Numbered from the stretch's first letter, positions 42,403 through 51,517 are shown. The stretch is 64,000 bases of DNA from Sediminicola arcticus (GCF_040566695.1 NZ_JBEXAE010000006.1:1-64000), one strand, 5' to 3'. Program-made: numbers and translations. Notes: generated by a model from the letters alone, not told the origin.

Positions 42403-42699
42403 ATGGCAATTGCAAAACAATATCTTAAGACTAAACCAGTATGTAAAGTTACTTTTACTGTTCCTGCTGAGGACGCAAAAAAAGTTTCTGTGGTAGGTGA
42501 TTTCAATGAGTGGAATCCAAAGAAAAACATATTAAAAAAATTAAAGAATGGAACCTTCAAGGGGTCATTTGATCTGCCAGTGGAGACCACATACGAATTC
42601 AAGTACCTTATTGATGGTAGTTATGCTACCGAAGCTGAAGCTGATGGTTTCAAGTGGAATGAGTTTGCTGGAACCGAGAATCCTATTTTGGCACTTTAA
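42403..42699 (+). CDS. Isoamylase-early-set/AMPK-type glycogen-binding domain protein
   Basis: The 98-residue product is a stand-alone Ig-like carbohydrate-binding module of the CBM48/AMPK1 type: CKVTFTVPAEDAKKVSVVGD, FNEWNPKK, and TTYEFKYLIDGSYATEAEAD. It has no catalytic part and is common as a small gene in Flavobacteria. Role unknown. The flanking 149 bp upstream and 30 bp downstream hold no other feature. Confidence 0.88.
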   Translation: MAIAKQYLKTKPVCKVTFTVPAEDAKKVSVVGDFNEWNPKKNILKKLKNGTFKGSFDLPVETTYEFKYLIDGSYATEAEADGFKWNEFAGTENPILAL

Positions 42700-42729
42700 G
42701 AATTTTAAATTTGGAAGGTCACCATTGAT

Positions 42730-43011
42730 TTATTTTTCGATGGTGACTCCTTTCCAAAATGCAATATGGCCTTTAATAGTTTTGGCCAATTCGCTAACTT
42801 CTGGGTAATACCATGCCGCATCTTTATTTTCTTTTCCATCTACTTCTAGGGAGTAGTATGATGCTTTTCCTTTCCAAGGGCAAGTGGTGTTGGTATTGCT
42901 TGATTTAAAGTATTCTTTATTAATACTTTCAGCCGGAAAATAATGGTTATTTTCCACGACCACGGTATGGTCACTTTCGGCTATTACAGTATTGTTCCAA
43001 ATTGCTTTCAT
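42730..43011 (-). CDS. DUF427 small protein in the egtBD operon
   Basis: The 93-residue product matches DUF427: KAIWNNTVIAESD, VVVENNHYFPAESI, TTCPWKGKASYYSLEV and AAWYYPEVSELAKTIKGHIAFW. The family is a beta-rich domain of unknown function. Here it follows egtD by 3 nt, which makes it the third gene of the operon, and raises the chance of a role in thiol metabolism. Confidence 0.9.
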   Translation of the reverse strand: MKAIWNNTVIAESDHTVVVENNHYFPAESINKEYFKSSNTNTTCPWKGKASYYSLEVDGKENKDAAWYYPEVSELAKTIKGHIAFWKGVTIEK

Positions 43012-43014
43012 CTT

Positions 43015-43986
43015 CTATATTTTTTTAAGGGCATAGTTTTTATAATATTTTTTTTCGTCAGAAAACTGTTCAATAATCTTAAGTCCTGATTCCTTCGCTA
43101 GCCACGATACCACTTCGTCATCGTATTTTTGGGAAATTTCTGTATGTATGGTTTCCCAGGGTTTAAGGAATATGGTTAGGTCTAAATCTTTTATGGTCAC
43201 GGTTTGTGCTTTTTTGGATACTAAGTAACTTTTGGCAGTTCCGGTTTCCGGATCATACACTTCCCAGTGTAGGAAGTTATCCGCAACAAAGTTTCCTTTT
43301 AATTCCGCATTGATACGCATCAATATATTTTTGTTAAAAGCTTCTGTTATGCCAGTCTCATCATTATAAGCGTCTAAAATGGTCTGGGGGTTTTTCTTTT
43401 GGTCGAACCCTACAAAGAATATGTCATCTTTCTTCATAGCTTTTTGAATATTTTGCAAAAATAAAACTGCTTGTGGGTGAAGTAGATTCCCTACATTGGA
43501 ACCCAAAAAAAGAATAACTTTTTTCGTGTCCCTAATGGAGTTAATGGTGTCTAGAGTCTCCAGGTAGGTGCCTTGTAAAGGTTCTGTCTTTAATGATGGA
43601 ATCTCAATTTGAAGGGCCTTTTCCAATTGATTTAAGGCATTTTGACTAATATCTATAGGAAGATATTTAAAATCTAATTTGCTCTTTACCATATGTTTTA
43701 GTAATATCTTGGTCTTTTTACCATCTCCTGCACCCAATTCAATGAGATTAAAATTATTTGAATCTCCGGCAAAAAGGGCAGCAATTTTCTTCTTATTTTT
43801 TTCTATGATATCGTACTCGCAATCCGTAAGATAATATTCAGGCATGGCCATAATGTCCTGAAATATTTTATCACCTTTAGTATCATAAAAATATTTAGAA
43901 GATAAATATTTAGGATTTGCCGTTAATCCAGCATATACTTCCTCTTTAAATTTGGATATGGTGATAGTGCGGGTCTTTTCTTGCAT
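43015..43986 (-). CDS. egtD: L-histidine N-alpha-methyltransferase EgtD
   Basis: EgtD makes hercynine by trimethylating histidine with SAM. The 323-residue product shows LSSKYFYDTKGDKIFQDI, MPEYYLTDCE (histidine pocket), LIELGAGDGKKTKILL (SAM motif I), LPIDISQNAL and VILFLGSNVGNL, all as in the family. It starts 16 nt after egtB and is followed after 3 nt by DUF427. It is part of the ergothioneine pathway. Confidence 0.95.
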   Translation of the reverse strand: MQEKTRTITISKFKEEVYAGLTANPKYLSSKYFYDTKGDKIFQDIMAMPEYYLTDCEYDIIEKNKKKIAALFAGDSNNFNLIELGAGDGKKTKILLKHMVKSKLDFKYLPIDISQNALNQLEKALQIEIPSLKTEPLQGTYLETLDTINSIRDTKKVILFLGSNVGNLLHPQAVLFLQNIQKAMKKDDIFFVGFDQKKNPQTILDAYNDETGITEAFNKNILMRINAELKGNFVADNFLHWEVYDPETGTAKSYLVSKKAQTVTIKDLDLTIFLKPWETIHTEISQKYDDEVVSWLAKESGLKIIEQFSDEKKYYKNYALKKI

Positions 43987-44002
43987 AGATGTATAGTCGT
44001 AA

Positions 44003-45163
44003 TTATTTTACCAATCTTAATCCCGTGTATTGCCACCTAACTGAGGGTGGAAAAAAATTACGGTACGTTGGTCTTGTATGTTTGTTGGGCGTGGCTATAG
44101 AGCCTCCGCGTAGTACTTTTTGATTTACCATAAACTTTCCGTTGTATTCCCCTAAAGCACCAGCCGCCTTGGTGTAATTTGGATAGGGCAAATAAGCACT
44201 TTCCGTCCATTCCCAGCGCTGACCCCAAGAGAAGTGCTCTTGGGCCGCTTCCCATTCAAATTCTGTGGGAAGACGCATCCCTTTCCATTGTGCAAAAGCG
44301 AAAGCTTCGTAATAGGAGAGGTGGGTAACTGGGGCATTAGGTTCAATATGGCGTAAACCTTTCAAGGTATAGTACTGCCAAGAACCGTCTATTAGGTGCC
44401 AATATTGAGGGGCTATTATTTGGTTGGTATTGACCCATTCCCAACCGTCTGCATGCCAATATCCAAAATGTCTATAGCCTCCTGTATTAATAAATTCTAG
44501 ATATTCCCCATTAGTGACCAATGTGCTGGAAATTTGATAGGCATGTAGGTATACTTTATGTTGTCCTAACTCATTGTCATAGCAAAAGCTTTCAGAATTA
44601 TGTCCAATGTCGTAGATACCTTCTTCTATTTCTATCCATTCGCATGAAGTACTTTCGTTTGGATGTTCCTTATAAGTGTTGGCGTATTTAGGGAGTAACG
44701 GATTGTTACCCAGAATATACTTGATGTCCGTTAGCAATAATTCCTGGTGTTGCTTTTCATGATGGATTCCTATTTCCAATAAGGATTCTAGCTCATGATC
44801 TACGGTGCTTTCAAAAAGGTTTTGTATGGCCATGGTCACATAGTTTCGGTATTCATAGACTTTCTGTACAGAAGGTCTAGAAAGGTTGCCTCTATCGGAG
44901 CGAACAACTCTTTTGCCTACAGATTCATAATAACTATTAAAAACAAAGGAAAAATCGACATCGAAAACCTGATAATCTCTTTTGTGTTTTTTTAGGATGA
45001 ATTCTTCAAAGAACCAAGTAGTATGACCTAAATGCCATTTTGGAGGAGATACATCGGCCATCGGTTGAACCACGTAATCTTCTATCTCCAAGGGCGCGCT
45101 TATATTTTCGGTATGTTTTCTGGATTCTTTGAAGAAATCCAAGAGTGTTTGAGTAAGTATCAT
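44003..45163 (-). CDS. egtB: Ergothioneine sulfoxide synthase EgtB
   Basis: EgtB is a non-haem iron enzyme that joins a thiol to hercynine. The 386-residue product has the DinB-like N-terminal half with the iron triad: H47 (WHLGH) and H135-x3-H139 in HHEKQHQE. The FGE-sulfatase-like C-terminal half (about 170-386) includes WIEIEEGIYDIGH, GMRLPTEFEWEAA and LRGGSIATPNKHTRPTYRNF. It is shorter than the mycobacterial enzyme (about 430). No egtA or egtC is nearby, so it may use cysteine directly, as some non-mycobacterial EgtB enzymes do; this is inferred. First gene of the operon. Confidence 0.94.
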   Translation of the reverse strand: MILTQTLLDFFKESRKHTENISAPLEIEDYVVQPMADVSPPKWHLGHTTWFFEEFILKKHKRDYQVFDVDFSFVFNSYYESVGKRVVRSDRGNLSRPSVQKVYEYRNYVTMAIQNLFESTVDHELESLLEIGIHHEKQHQELLLTDIKYILGNNPLLPKYANTYKEHPNESTSCEWIEIEEGIYDIGHNSESFCYDNELGQHKVYLHAYQISSTLVTNGEYLEFINTGGYRHFGYWHADGWEWVNTNQIIAPQYWHLIDGSWQYYTLKGLRHIEPNAPVTHLSYYEAFAFAQWKGMRLPTEFEWEAAQEHFSWGQRWEWTESAYLPYPNYTKAAGALGEYNGKFMVNQKVLRGGSIATPNKHTRPTYRNFFPPSVRWQYTGLRLVK

Positions 45164-45238
45164 TCATCTTGAGTTAAGAGGTATAAAGATAATTAATTTA
45201 TTTTTTTTAATTTATCCCAAAAGGAACAAGGGTTAATC

Positions 45239-46063
45239 CTATACCGCTACTGCTCCCTTAATGTGTGGATGTGGATTGTAATCTACCAAAGTGAAATCTT
45301 CAAACGTAAAATCAAAAATATTTTTGACCTCTGGATTTAGAACCATCTTAGGTAAAGGTCTTGGTTCTCTGCTCAATTGTAGCTCTACCTGCTCCAAATG
45401 GTTGTTGTAGATATGGGCATCCCCAAAGGTATGAATGAATTCCCCTGGCTGTAGGTCGCATACTTGAGCCATCATTAAAGTGAAAAGGGCGTAAGAGGCA
45501 ATGTTGAAGGGCACTCCTAAAAAGATATCGGCGCTACGTTGGTACAATTGACAGGAAAGTTTGCCGTCCGCTACATAGAATTGAAAAAAGGCATGGCAAG
45601 GAGGCAATGCCGCTTTTCCATTCGCAACATTCTCAGCAAATGAAATTGAAGTGTCTGGCAATACGCTTGGGTTCCAAGCGGAAACTAACATTCTGCGACT
45701 ATTTGGATTGTTTTTTAAGGAGGTAACCACTTCTTTGATTTGATCTATTTCCTCTCCATTCCAATTACGCCATTGATATCCGTAAACAGGACCTAAGTTG
45801 CCATGGTCATCGGCCCATTCGTTCCAGATGCGCACCCCATTTTCTTGAAGGTAAGTAACGTTCGTGTCCCCTTTTAAAAACCAAAGTAGTTCATGAACTA
45901 TGGATTTTAAATGTAGCTTTTTGGTCGTTACCATTGGGAAACCTTCACTGAGATCAAATCGCATTTGGTGGCCAAAAACACTAATGGTTCCTGTTCCTGT
46001 GCGGTCTCCTTTTTGATTTCCTGATGCTAATACGTGTCGGAGTAAATCGTGGTATTGTTTCAT
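45239..46063 (-). CDS. thyA: Thymidylate synthase ThyA
   Basis: ThyA methylates dUMP with methylene-tetrahydrofolate, yielding dihydrofolate for folA. The 274-residue product has RTGTGTISVFG, the catalytic Cys C156 (LPPCHAFFQFYV), QRSADIFLGVPFNIASYALF, and GDAHIYNNH. It is about ten residues longer than the E. coli enzyme owing to an insert before the Cys (SISFAENVANGK). folA lies 4.5 kb away on the same strand, not in one operon. Confidence 0.97.
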   Translation of the reverse strand: MKQYHDLLRHVLASGNQKGDRTGTGTISVFGHQMRFDLSEGFPMVTTKKLHLKSIVHELLWFLKGDTNVTYLQENGVRIWNEWADDHGNLGPVYGYQWRNWNGEEIDQIKEVVTSLKNNPNSRRMLVSAWNPSVLPDTSISFAENVANGKAALPPCHAFFQFYVADGKLSCQLYQRSADIFLGVPFNIASYALFTLMMAQVCDLQPGEFIHTFGDAHIYNNHLEQVELQLSREPRPLPKMVLNPEVKNIFDFTFEDFTLVDYNPHPHIKGAVAV

Positions 46064-46208
46064 GGGTCAGTCTTCTTTTTGCACACGAGCAAATCAGTGG
46101 CATTATCTGCTACGAAAATAAACAAAGCGTAAAAAAATTACCTTTATTCTTGAATCCTACTTATAAAAACTTATTAACTAGGAATTGTTTTAGGCCTAAA
46201 AAATGAAA

Positions 46209-47675
46209 TTATCCTAAAATCATTCCCGCTATCGTTGCTGATAATAAAGAAGCCAAAGAACCGCCTAATACGGCCTTTAATCCAAATTCGGATAACGTTT
46301 TTCTTTGATTAGGAGCTAAGGACCCAATTCCTCCAATTTGAATACCAATAGAGGCGAAATTTGCAAAACCGCACAACATGTAAGTCGCCATAATAACAGA
46401 TTTGTTATATGCCAAATGGGTGCCGTTAATCACATCTTTTAATTCTGCCAATTGGATATAGCCAATAAATTCGCTCGCTGCCAATTTAATTCCCAATAAC
46501 TGTCCCATTAGGGAGATGTCCTCATCGGCAACTCCAATCAGCCACATTAAAGGTGAAAATAGGGTTCCCAATATTGCTTCTAAGGATAGTTTGTCATAGG
46601 AGGAATTCGCGGCAATCCAACCATTTATGGATGTAACATCACCGATCCACCCAAAGATACCATTCAACATGGCTATAAATGCGACGAATACAAGTAGCAT
46701 GGCCCCCACGTTTACGGCTAATTTTAAGCCCTCTGTGGTTCCATTAGCGATGGCATCCAGAATATTGGAGCCTATTTTTTCAGATGAAACTGATACATCG
46801 GTAATCACTTTTTCTGTCTGCGGATAAAGTATTTTTGAAATAATAATAGCACCAGGGGCAGCCATCACCGATGCCGCCAATAAATGTTTGGCAAATTGAA
46901 GTCTTAAAAGCTCATCGCTACCGCCCAAAAATCCAATGTAGGCCGCCAATACAGCCCCAGCAACAGTTGCCATTCCGCCTATCATGACCAATAGCATTTC
47001 GGATTTGTTCATTTTTTCCAAATAGGCTTTAATGAGCAAGGGGGCTTCTGTTTGTCCTAAGAATATATTTCCGGCTACAGAAAGACTTTCTGCTCCAGAA
47101 ATACCTAAGGTTTTTGTCAACAGCCAAGCCATTCCTTTAACTACTTTTTGGATGATACCGAGATAAAACAATACTGAAGTAAGGGCCGAAAAGAAGATAA
47201 TGGTCGGCAATACCTGAAAGGCAAAAATAAAACCAAACGTATCCATGTCCACTACTAGGCCTTCAAATAAAAACTTACTACCTGCGTTGGTGAAATCCAA
47301 TATACTGACAAAAACTTGTCCGATTTTTTCAAATACCAATTGGATAAAGGGTACCTGTAATACCCCAACGGCTATTACGAGTTGAAGGGAAAGTCCAATT
47401 CCAACAGTTTTCCAATTGATGGCCTTTCTGTTTGAACTGAAAAGTACCGCTATAGCTATAAGCACTACCATTCCTAAAAGTCCTCTCAATAAACCTTGGG
47501 TAGTAAATCCTTGGTTAGGAATAATTTCACTAGAGGCGGCTAATAACGCGGGCGTATTATCTGCTGCTAATGGGGTGGCGATTTGTTGTATAGTGTCGGT
47601 TAAAGTGGGCTCTTGCGCAAAGGAGGAAAAAATGGACAGGCATATTGACAGGGTAATCAAAAGACTATATTTCAT
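46209..47675 (-). CDS. Concentrative nucleoside transporter (NupC/CNT) with N-terminal extension
   Basis: The 488-residue product imports nucleosides with H+ or Na+. It has the CNT core with nucleoside-recognition gate motifs: GQTEAPLLIKAYL (about 270), GGMATVAGAVLAAY, and GFANFASIGIQIGGIGSLAP near the end. Compared with NupC (about 400) it has about 80 extra residues at the start, including a signal-peptide-like segment (SLLITLSICLSIFSSFAQE) and a polar linker. Nucleosides could feed the two deoxynucleoside kinases in the window. It starts 16 bp after the BFN gene, probably cotranscribed. Confidence 0.93.
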   Translation of the reverse strand: MKYSLLITLSICLSIFSSFAQEPTLTDTIQQIATPLAADNTPALLAASSEIIPNQGFTTQGLLRGLLGMVVLIAIAVLFSSNRKAINWKTVGIGLSLQLVIAVGVLQVPFIQLVFEKIGQVFVSILDFTNAGSKFLFEGLVVDMDTFGFIFAFQVLPTIIFFSALTSVLFYLGIIQKVVKGMAWLLTKTLGISGAESLSVAGNIFLGQTEAPLLIKAYLEKMNKSEMLLVMIGGMATVAGAVLAAYIGFLGGSDELLRLQFAKHLLAASVMAAPGAIIISKILYPQTEKVITDVSVSSEKIGSNILDAIANGTTEGLKLAVNVGAMLLVFVAFIAMLNGIFGWIGDVTSINGWIAANSSYDKLSLEAILGTLFSPLMWLIGVADEDISLMGQLLGIKLAASEFIGYIQLAELKDVINGTHLAYNKSVIMATYMLCGFANFASIGIQIGGIGSLAPNQRKTLSEFGLKAVLGGSLASLLSATIAGMILG

Positions 47676-47690
47676 AAAATCGTATTTGGA

Positions 47691-48332
47691 TTAGCGCTGA
47701 CGTTTAGAAATCTCGTCCCTTAGTTTTGCAGCCTTTTCGTAGTCCTCATTGGTTACTGCCTTATCCAATTCTTGATGTAATTCTTCTAATGACAACTCTT
47801 TATAGGCATCAGATGCACCACTGTCTATTTCCACAGTTTCGCCTTCTTGCAATATTTCGTCCACCATAATACTATCCGTACTATCTTCTTTTTCCTTGTC
47901 TTTAGCAGAGAATTTTAAGAAAATTCCTGCCTTGTCCAAAATGGTCTTATAGGTAAATATGGGAGCGTTAAAACGAAGTGCCAAAGCAATAGCATCACTT
48001 GTTCTAGCATCTATAATTTCCTCAATTTTATCTCTCTCACAGATAATGCTCGAGTAAAAAACACCATCAACCAATTTGTGAATGATTACCTGTTTTACAA
48101 TAATTTCAAACCTGTCCGCAAAATTTTTGAATAGATCGTGGGTAAGTGGCCTAGGTGGTTTTATTTCCTTTTCTAGGGCTATGGCAATAGATTGTGCCTC
48201 AAAGGCACCAATTACTATAGGCAGTTTTCTGTCGCCATCAACTTCATTCAATATAAGAGCATACGCGCCATTTTGCGTTTGGCTGTAAGAAATCCCTTTT
48301 ATTTTTAATCTAACTAAACTCATATCATTCAA
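47691..48332 (-). CDS. Bifunctional-nuclease-family protein (DUF151) with UVR motif
   Basis: The 213-residue product has the DUF151/BFN domain (about 5-135: KIKGISYSQTQNGAYALIL, LPIVIGAFEAQSIAIALE, DARTSDAIALALRF) and a C-terminal UVR helix pair (about 177-212, ELHQELDKAVTNEDYEKAAK). A plant relative has nuclease activity, but bacterial function is unclear. It lies between etfA (terminator at 48343) and the CNT gene. Confidence 0.92.
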   Translation of the reverse strand: MNDMSLVRLKIKGISYSQTQNGAYALILNEVDGDRKLPIVIGAFEAQSIAIALEKEIKPPRPLTHDLFKNFADRFEIIVKQVIIHKLVDGVFYSSIICERDKIEEIIDARTSDAIALALRFNAPIFTYKTILDKAGIFLKFSAKDKEKEDSTDSIMVDEILQEGETVEIDSGASDAYKELSLEELHQELDKAVTNEDYEKAAKLRDEISKRQR

Positions 48333-48340
48333 TAAACAAA

Positions 48341-48390
48341 AAAAGGCTGTTAAAATAAAAGGTTTGTCCTAGTTATTTAACAGCCCTTTA
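48341..48390 (-). terminator. Terminator downstream of etfBA
   Basis: On the minus strand GGCTGTTAAA pairs with TTTAACAGCC across a 21-nt loop, followed by seven T. It lies 20 bp after the etfA stop and separates etfBA from the BFN gene. Confidence 0.75.
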
Positions 48391-48411
48391 AGAGGCACAA
48401 TTTAACAAAAA

Positions 48412-49380
48412 TTAAGCGTTTTGTGCCTTAAATTCTTTTAATTTTTCTATGAGTTTAGGTACCACTTCAAAAGCGTCTCCTACAATTCCATAATCCGCAG
48501 CTTTAAAAAACGGGGCTTCTGGGTCAGTGTTAATTACCACTTTAACTTTTGAAGAGCTCACCCCAGCAAGATGTTGTATAGCTCCAGAGATGCCTATGGC
48601 AATATATAGGTTACTAGCTACGGGCTTTCCTGTTTGTCCCACATGTTCTCCATGAGGTCTCCATCCTAAATCGGAAACTGGTTTGGAGCAAGCTGTGGCA
48701 GCACCAAGTACATTTGCCAATTCCTCTATCATTCCCCAGTTTTCTGGACCTTTTAAACCTCGGCCTGCAGAAACCACAATATCTGCATCGGCAATGGTAG
48801 CTTTTCCTACTACTTTGTCCACTTCTGTTGATTTTGTCGTAAAATCTGCATCAGTGATTGCTGGACAAAAAGCTTCTACGGCTGCTGTTATTTTGTGTTC
48901 TTTTATGCCAAAGGCATTATTTGATACTCCAACGATTTTGATGTCGGTGTTAATTTCGGTGTGCGCAAAACCCTTGTTGCTAAAAGCAGTTCTTTTAACA
49001 GTAAATGGACTTGCATTTTCTGGAGCAGTAACCACGTTAGGAACGTATCCTGCCTTTAATTTAGCAGAAACTATAGGAGCTAAATATTTAGTATCTGTGC
49101 TAGAGCTTACAATAACTACATTGGCGCCTTCTTTTTCGGCGGCCTCGGTAATGGCATGTGCATAAGCCTTGGCGTTAAATGTTTTTAAGATGTCGTTGGT
49201 GACGTTCAAAACCTTAGCAACTCCATAATCTCCTAACACCTCATTATTAGAGGTATTAAAAGAAATAGCCGTAACCGTAGTGCTCAATAACTGAGCAACC
49301 TCGTAGGCATAAGAAGCGACTTCAAAAGCATTTTTCTTGAACTTTCCGTTTTCTGATTCTGTATATACTAAAACTGACAT
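48412..49380 (-). CDS. etfA: Electron transfer flavoprotein, alpha subunit
   Basis: EtfA binds FAD and, with EtfB, passes electrons from acyl-CoA dehydrogenases to the quinone pool. The 322-residue product has the C-terminal FAD motif ADIVVSAGRGLKGPENWGMI (about 205-224), PVSDLGWRPHGEHVGQTGKP and YIAIGISGAIQHLAG. It follows etfB after 67 bp on the same strand. Confidence 0.97.
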   Translation of the reverse strand: MSVLVYTESENGKFKKNAFEVASYAYEVAQLLSTTVTAISFNTSNNEVLGDYGVAKVLNVTNDILKTFNAKAYAHAITEAAEKEGANVVIVSSSTDTKYLAPIVSAKLKAGYVPNVVTAPENASPFTVKRTAFSNKGFAHTEINTDIKIVGVSNNAFGIKEHKITAAVEAFCPAITDADFTTKSTEVDKVVGKATIADADIVVSAGRGLKGPENWGMIEELANVLGAATACSKPVSDLGWRPHGEHVGQTGKPVASNLYIAIGISGAIQHLAGVSSSKVKVVINTDPEAPFFKAADYGIVGDAFEVVPKLIEKLKEFKAQNA

Positions 49381-49447
49381 GTCTTTAATTTTTTAATGAT
49401 AAAATATCGTATTTTATGTAGAATTCCTTTTAGGTAACGAAATCAAC

Positions 49448-50194
49448 CTAGATGACCTTGGCTTCGTTATGCAGTAAATTGATCAATTCATCAATATTGT
49501 CTGCGTTTACCAATTTAACAGTTCCTTTTGGGGCAGGTTTTTCAAACTTATCATCGGTCGTCATGGCTTTGGCATCAATAGGTTCTACCACATTTAATTT
49601 TTTCTGACGAGCCATCATGATCCCTCTCATATTTGGAATTCGAAGATCACTTTCTTCTACCAATCCTTTTTGTCCTCCGATAATCAAAGGTAAGGAAGTG
49701 GATAGCTTTTCCTTGCCACCATCTATTTCTCTTATAGCCGTTACTTTATCTCTATCTATTTCTAGACTGATACAGGTGTTGACGAAATTCATATCTAAAA
49801 GAGTAGCCATAATTCCTGGCACCATTCCACCATTATAATCAATGGATTCCCTTCCTGCAATAACTAGGTCATAACCACCGCTTTTAATAACATGAGCCAA
49901 TTGTTTTGCAACAAAATAGCCATCGATAGGTTCTGCATTTACCCTAATAGCCTCATCTGCTCCTATAGCCAAGGCCTTTCTGATTGTAGGTTCCGTATTG
50001 GCACCTCCAACGGTGGCCACATGTACCGTAGCACCTTGTTTTTCTTTAAACCACATGGCTCTTGTCAATCCAAATTCGTCATTTGGATTAATGACAAATT
50101 GTACGCCAGTGGTGTCAAACTTAGTGTCATTGTCGGTAAAATTTATTTTGGAAGTGGTGTCCGGAACGTTACTTATACAAACGAGTATTTTCAT
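49448..50194 (-). CDS. etfB: Electron transfer flavoprotein, beta subunit
   Basis: EtfB carries AMP and docks dehydrogenases. The 248-residue product has KILVCISNVPDTTSKINFTD at the start, FVINPNDEFGLTRAMWF, GYDLVIAGRESIDYNGGMVP (about 108-127) and AIREIDGGKEKLSTSLPLII. It starts the etfBA operon, preceded by a TAnnTTTG box and a perfect palindrome at 50256-50283. Confidence 0.97.
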   Translation of the reverse strand: MKILVCISNVPDTTSKINFTDNDTKFDTTGVQFVINPNDEFGLTRAMWFKEKQGATVHVATVGGANTEPTIRKALAIGADEAIRVNAEPIDGYFVAKQLAHVIKSGGYDLVIAGRESIDYNGGMVPGIMATLLDMNFVNTCISLEIDRDKVTAIREIDGGKEKLSTSLPLIIGGQKGLVEESDLRIPNMRGIMMARQKKLNVVEPIDAKAMTTDDKFEKPAPKGTVKLVNADNIDELINLLHNEAKVI

Positions 50195-50234
50195 TTTGCT
50201 TTATTGTTTTTCTTTTTCTTAAAAATGAATTCCT

Positions 50235-50242
50235 CAAAGATA
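50235..50242 (-). promoter_or_regulatory. -7 box of the etfBA promoter
   Basis: On the minus strand TATCTTTG fits TAnnTTTG, 41 bp before the etfB ATG. The expected -33 region falls inside the palindrome at 50256-50283, so binding there would block RNA polymerase. Confidence 0.5.
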
Positions 50243-50255
50243 GCCATTAATTTTT

Positions 50256-50283
50256 AAATTTACTATGCATGCATAGTAAATTT
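50256..50283. promoter_or_regulatory. Perfect 28-bp palindrome, candidate operator
   Basis: The half-site is AAATTTACTATGCA, and the other half is its exact reverse complement, without any spacer (centre TGCA at 50268-50271). It lies between the divergent etfB and pdhB genes, over the -33 region of etfBA. A dimeric regulator (TetR or MarR type) is the likely ligand; this is inferred. Confidence 0.7.
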
Positions 50284-50378
50284 GTTGTTATTTTGAATCT
50301 CTCAAGGTATTATTTGACATATAATTTCTTATTTTTGCTTGCGTTTTAGACAAACAGAAAAATTTTACTCTATTATAC

Positions 50379-51356
50379 ATGAGAACTATACAATTCAGAG
50401 AAGCCATAGCGGAGGCAATGTCCGAGGAAATGAGACGTGATGAGACCATTTATTTAATGGGAGAAGAAGTTGCGGAGTACAACGGGGCATATAAGGCTTC
50501 TAAAGGAATGTTGGACGAATTTGGTCCAGAGAGGGTAATAGATACCCCTATTTCTGAGTTGGGTTTCGCAGGTATAGGAGTTGGTTCTGCAATGGGTGGT
50601 AACAGACCTATTATTGAATTCATGACCTTTAATTTTGCTTTGGTTGGTATTGATCAAATTATAAGTAATGCAGCCAAAATTAGACAAATGTCAGGCGGAC
50701 AGTTTAATTGTCCAATCGTTTTTAGGGGCCCTACAGGTTCTGCTGGTCAATTAGGAGCAACACACTCACAAGCTTTTGAGAGTTGGTTTGCTAATTGTCC
50801 TGGTCTAAAAGTGGTTGTACCTTCCAATCCATATGATGCAAAAGGGCTATTAAAAGCTGCCATTAGGGACGATGATCCTGTTATTTTTATGGAATCGGAA
50901 CAAATGTACGGTGATAAGGGTGAGACACCAGATGGCGAATACATCATTCCTTTGGGAGTAGCAGAGGTAAAAAGAGAAGGAAAGGATGTGACCATAGTTT
51001 CCTTTGGAAAGATTATAAAGGAAGCATATAAGGCTGCCGAGGAATTAGAAAAAGAAGGGATTAGTTGTGAGATTATAGATTTACGTACCGTACGTCCTAT
51101 GGATCATGATACCATTCTAAAGTCTGTAAAAAAGACCAATAGATTGGTCATTTTGGAGGAAGCTTGGCCTTTTGGAAACGTAGCTACGGAAATTACGTAC
51201 CAAGTTCAATCCCAAGCGTTTGATTATTTGGATGCTCCTATTGTTAAGATTAATACTGCCGATACTCCTGCGCCTTATTCACCAGTTTTATTGGAAGAGT
51301 GGTTGCCAAATTACAAAGATGTGATAAAGGCAGTTAAAAAAGTATTATATAAATAA
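50379..51356 (+). CDS. pdhB: Pyruvate dehydrogenase E1 component, beta subunit
   Basis: The 325-residue product is the beta chain of a 2-oxo-acid dehydrogenase E1 (heterotetramer form): TIQFREAIAEAMSEEMRRDE, ISELGFAGIGVGSAMGGNRP, FRGPTGSAGQLGATHSQ (about 113-129) and VPSNPYDAKGLLKAAIRDDD. Best match by motif is pyruvate; a branched-chain enzyme is less likely. The alpha subunit is not adjacent. A terminator follows at 51383. Confidence 0.94.
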   Translation: MRTIQFREAIAEAMSEEMRRDETIYLMGEEVAEYNGAYKASKGMLDEFGPERVIDTPISELGFAGIGVGSAMGGNRPIIEFMTFNFALVGIDQIISNAAKIRQMSGGQFNCPIVFRGPTGSAGQLGATHSQAFESWFANCPGLKVVVPSNPYDAKGLLKAAIRDDDPVIFMESEQMYGDKGETPDGEYIIPLGVAEVKREGKDVTIVSFGKIIKEAYKAAEELEKEGISCEIIDLRTVRPMDHDTILKSVKKTNRLVILEEAWPFGNVATEITYQVQSQAFDYLDAPIVKINTADTPAPYSPVLLEEWLPNYKDVIKAVKKVLYK

Positions 51357-51382
51357 GTAAAACTATTTTGTTAAGGTATTTT

Positions 51383-51418
51383 AGCTTTGCCGACCAAGTG
51401 TCGGCAAAGCTTTTGTTT
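51383..51418 (+). terminator. Terminator of pdhB
   Basis: AGCTTTGCCGA pairs perfectly with TCGGCAAAGCT across a 7-nt loop and is followed by TTTGTTTTA. It lies 27 bp after the pdhB stop. Confidence 0.88.
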
Positions 51419-51517
51419 TATTAAAAGGTGTCGTGGCTATCAATGGTTTAAAAACCAAAAAATAACAAGGCTTTCAGGGGTTTTATCTATCATTCCTGAT
51501 TACAATATGTATGCTTC

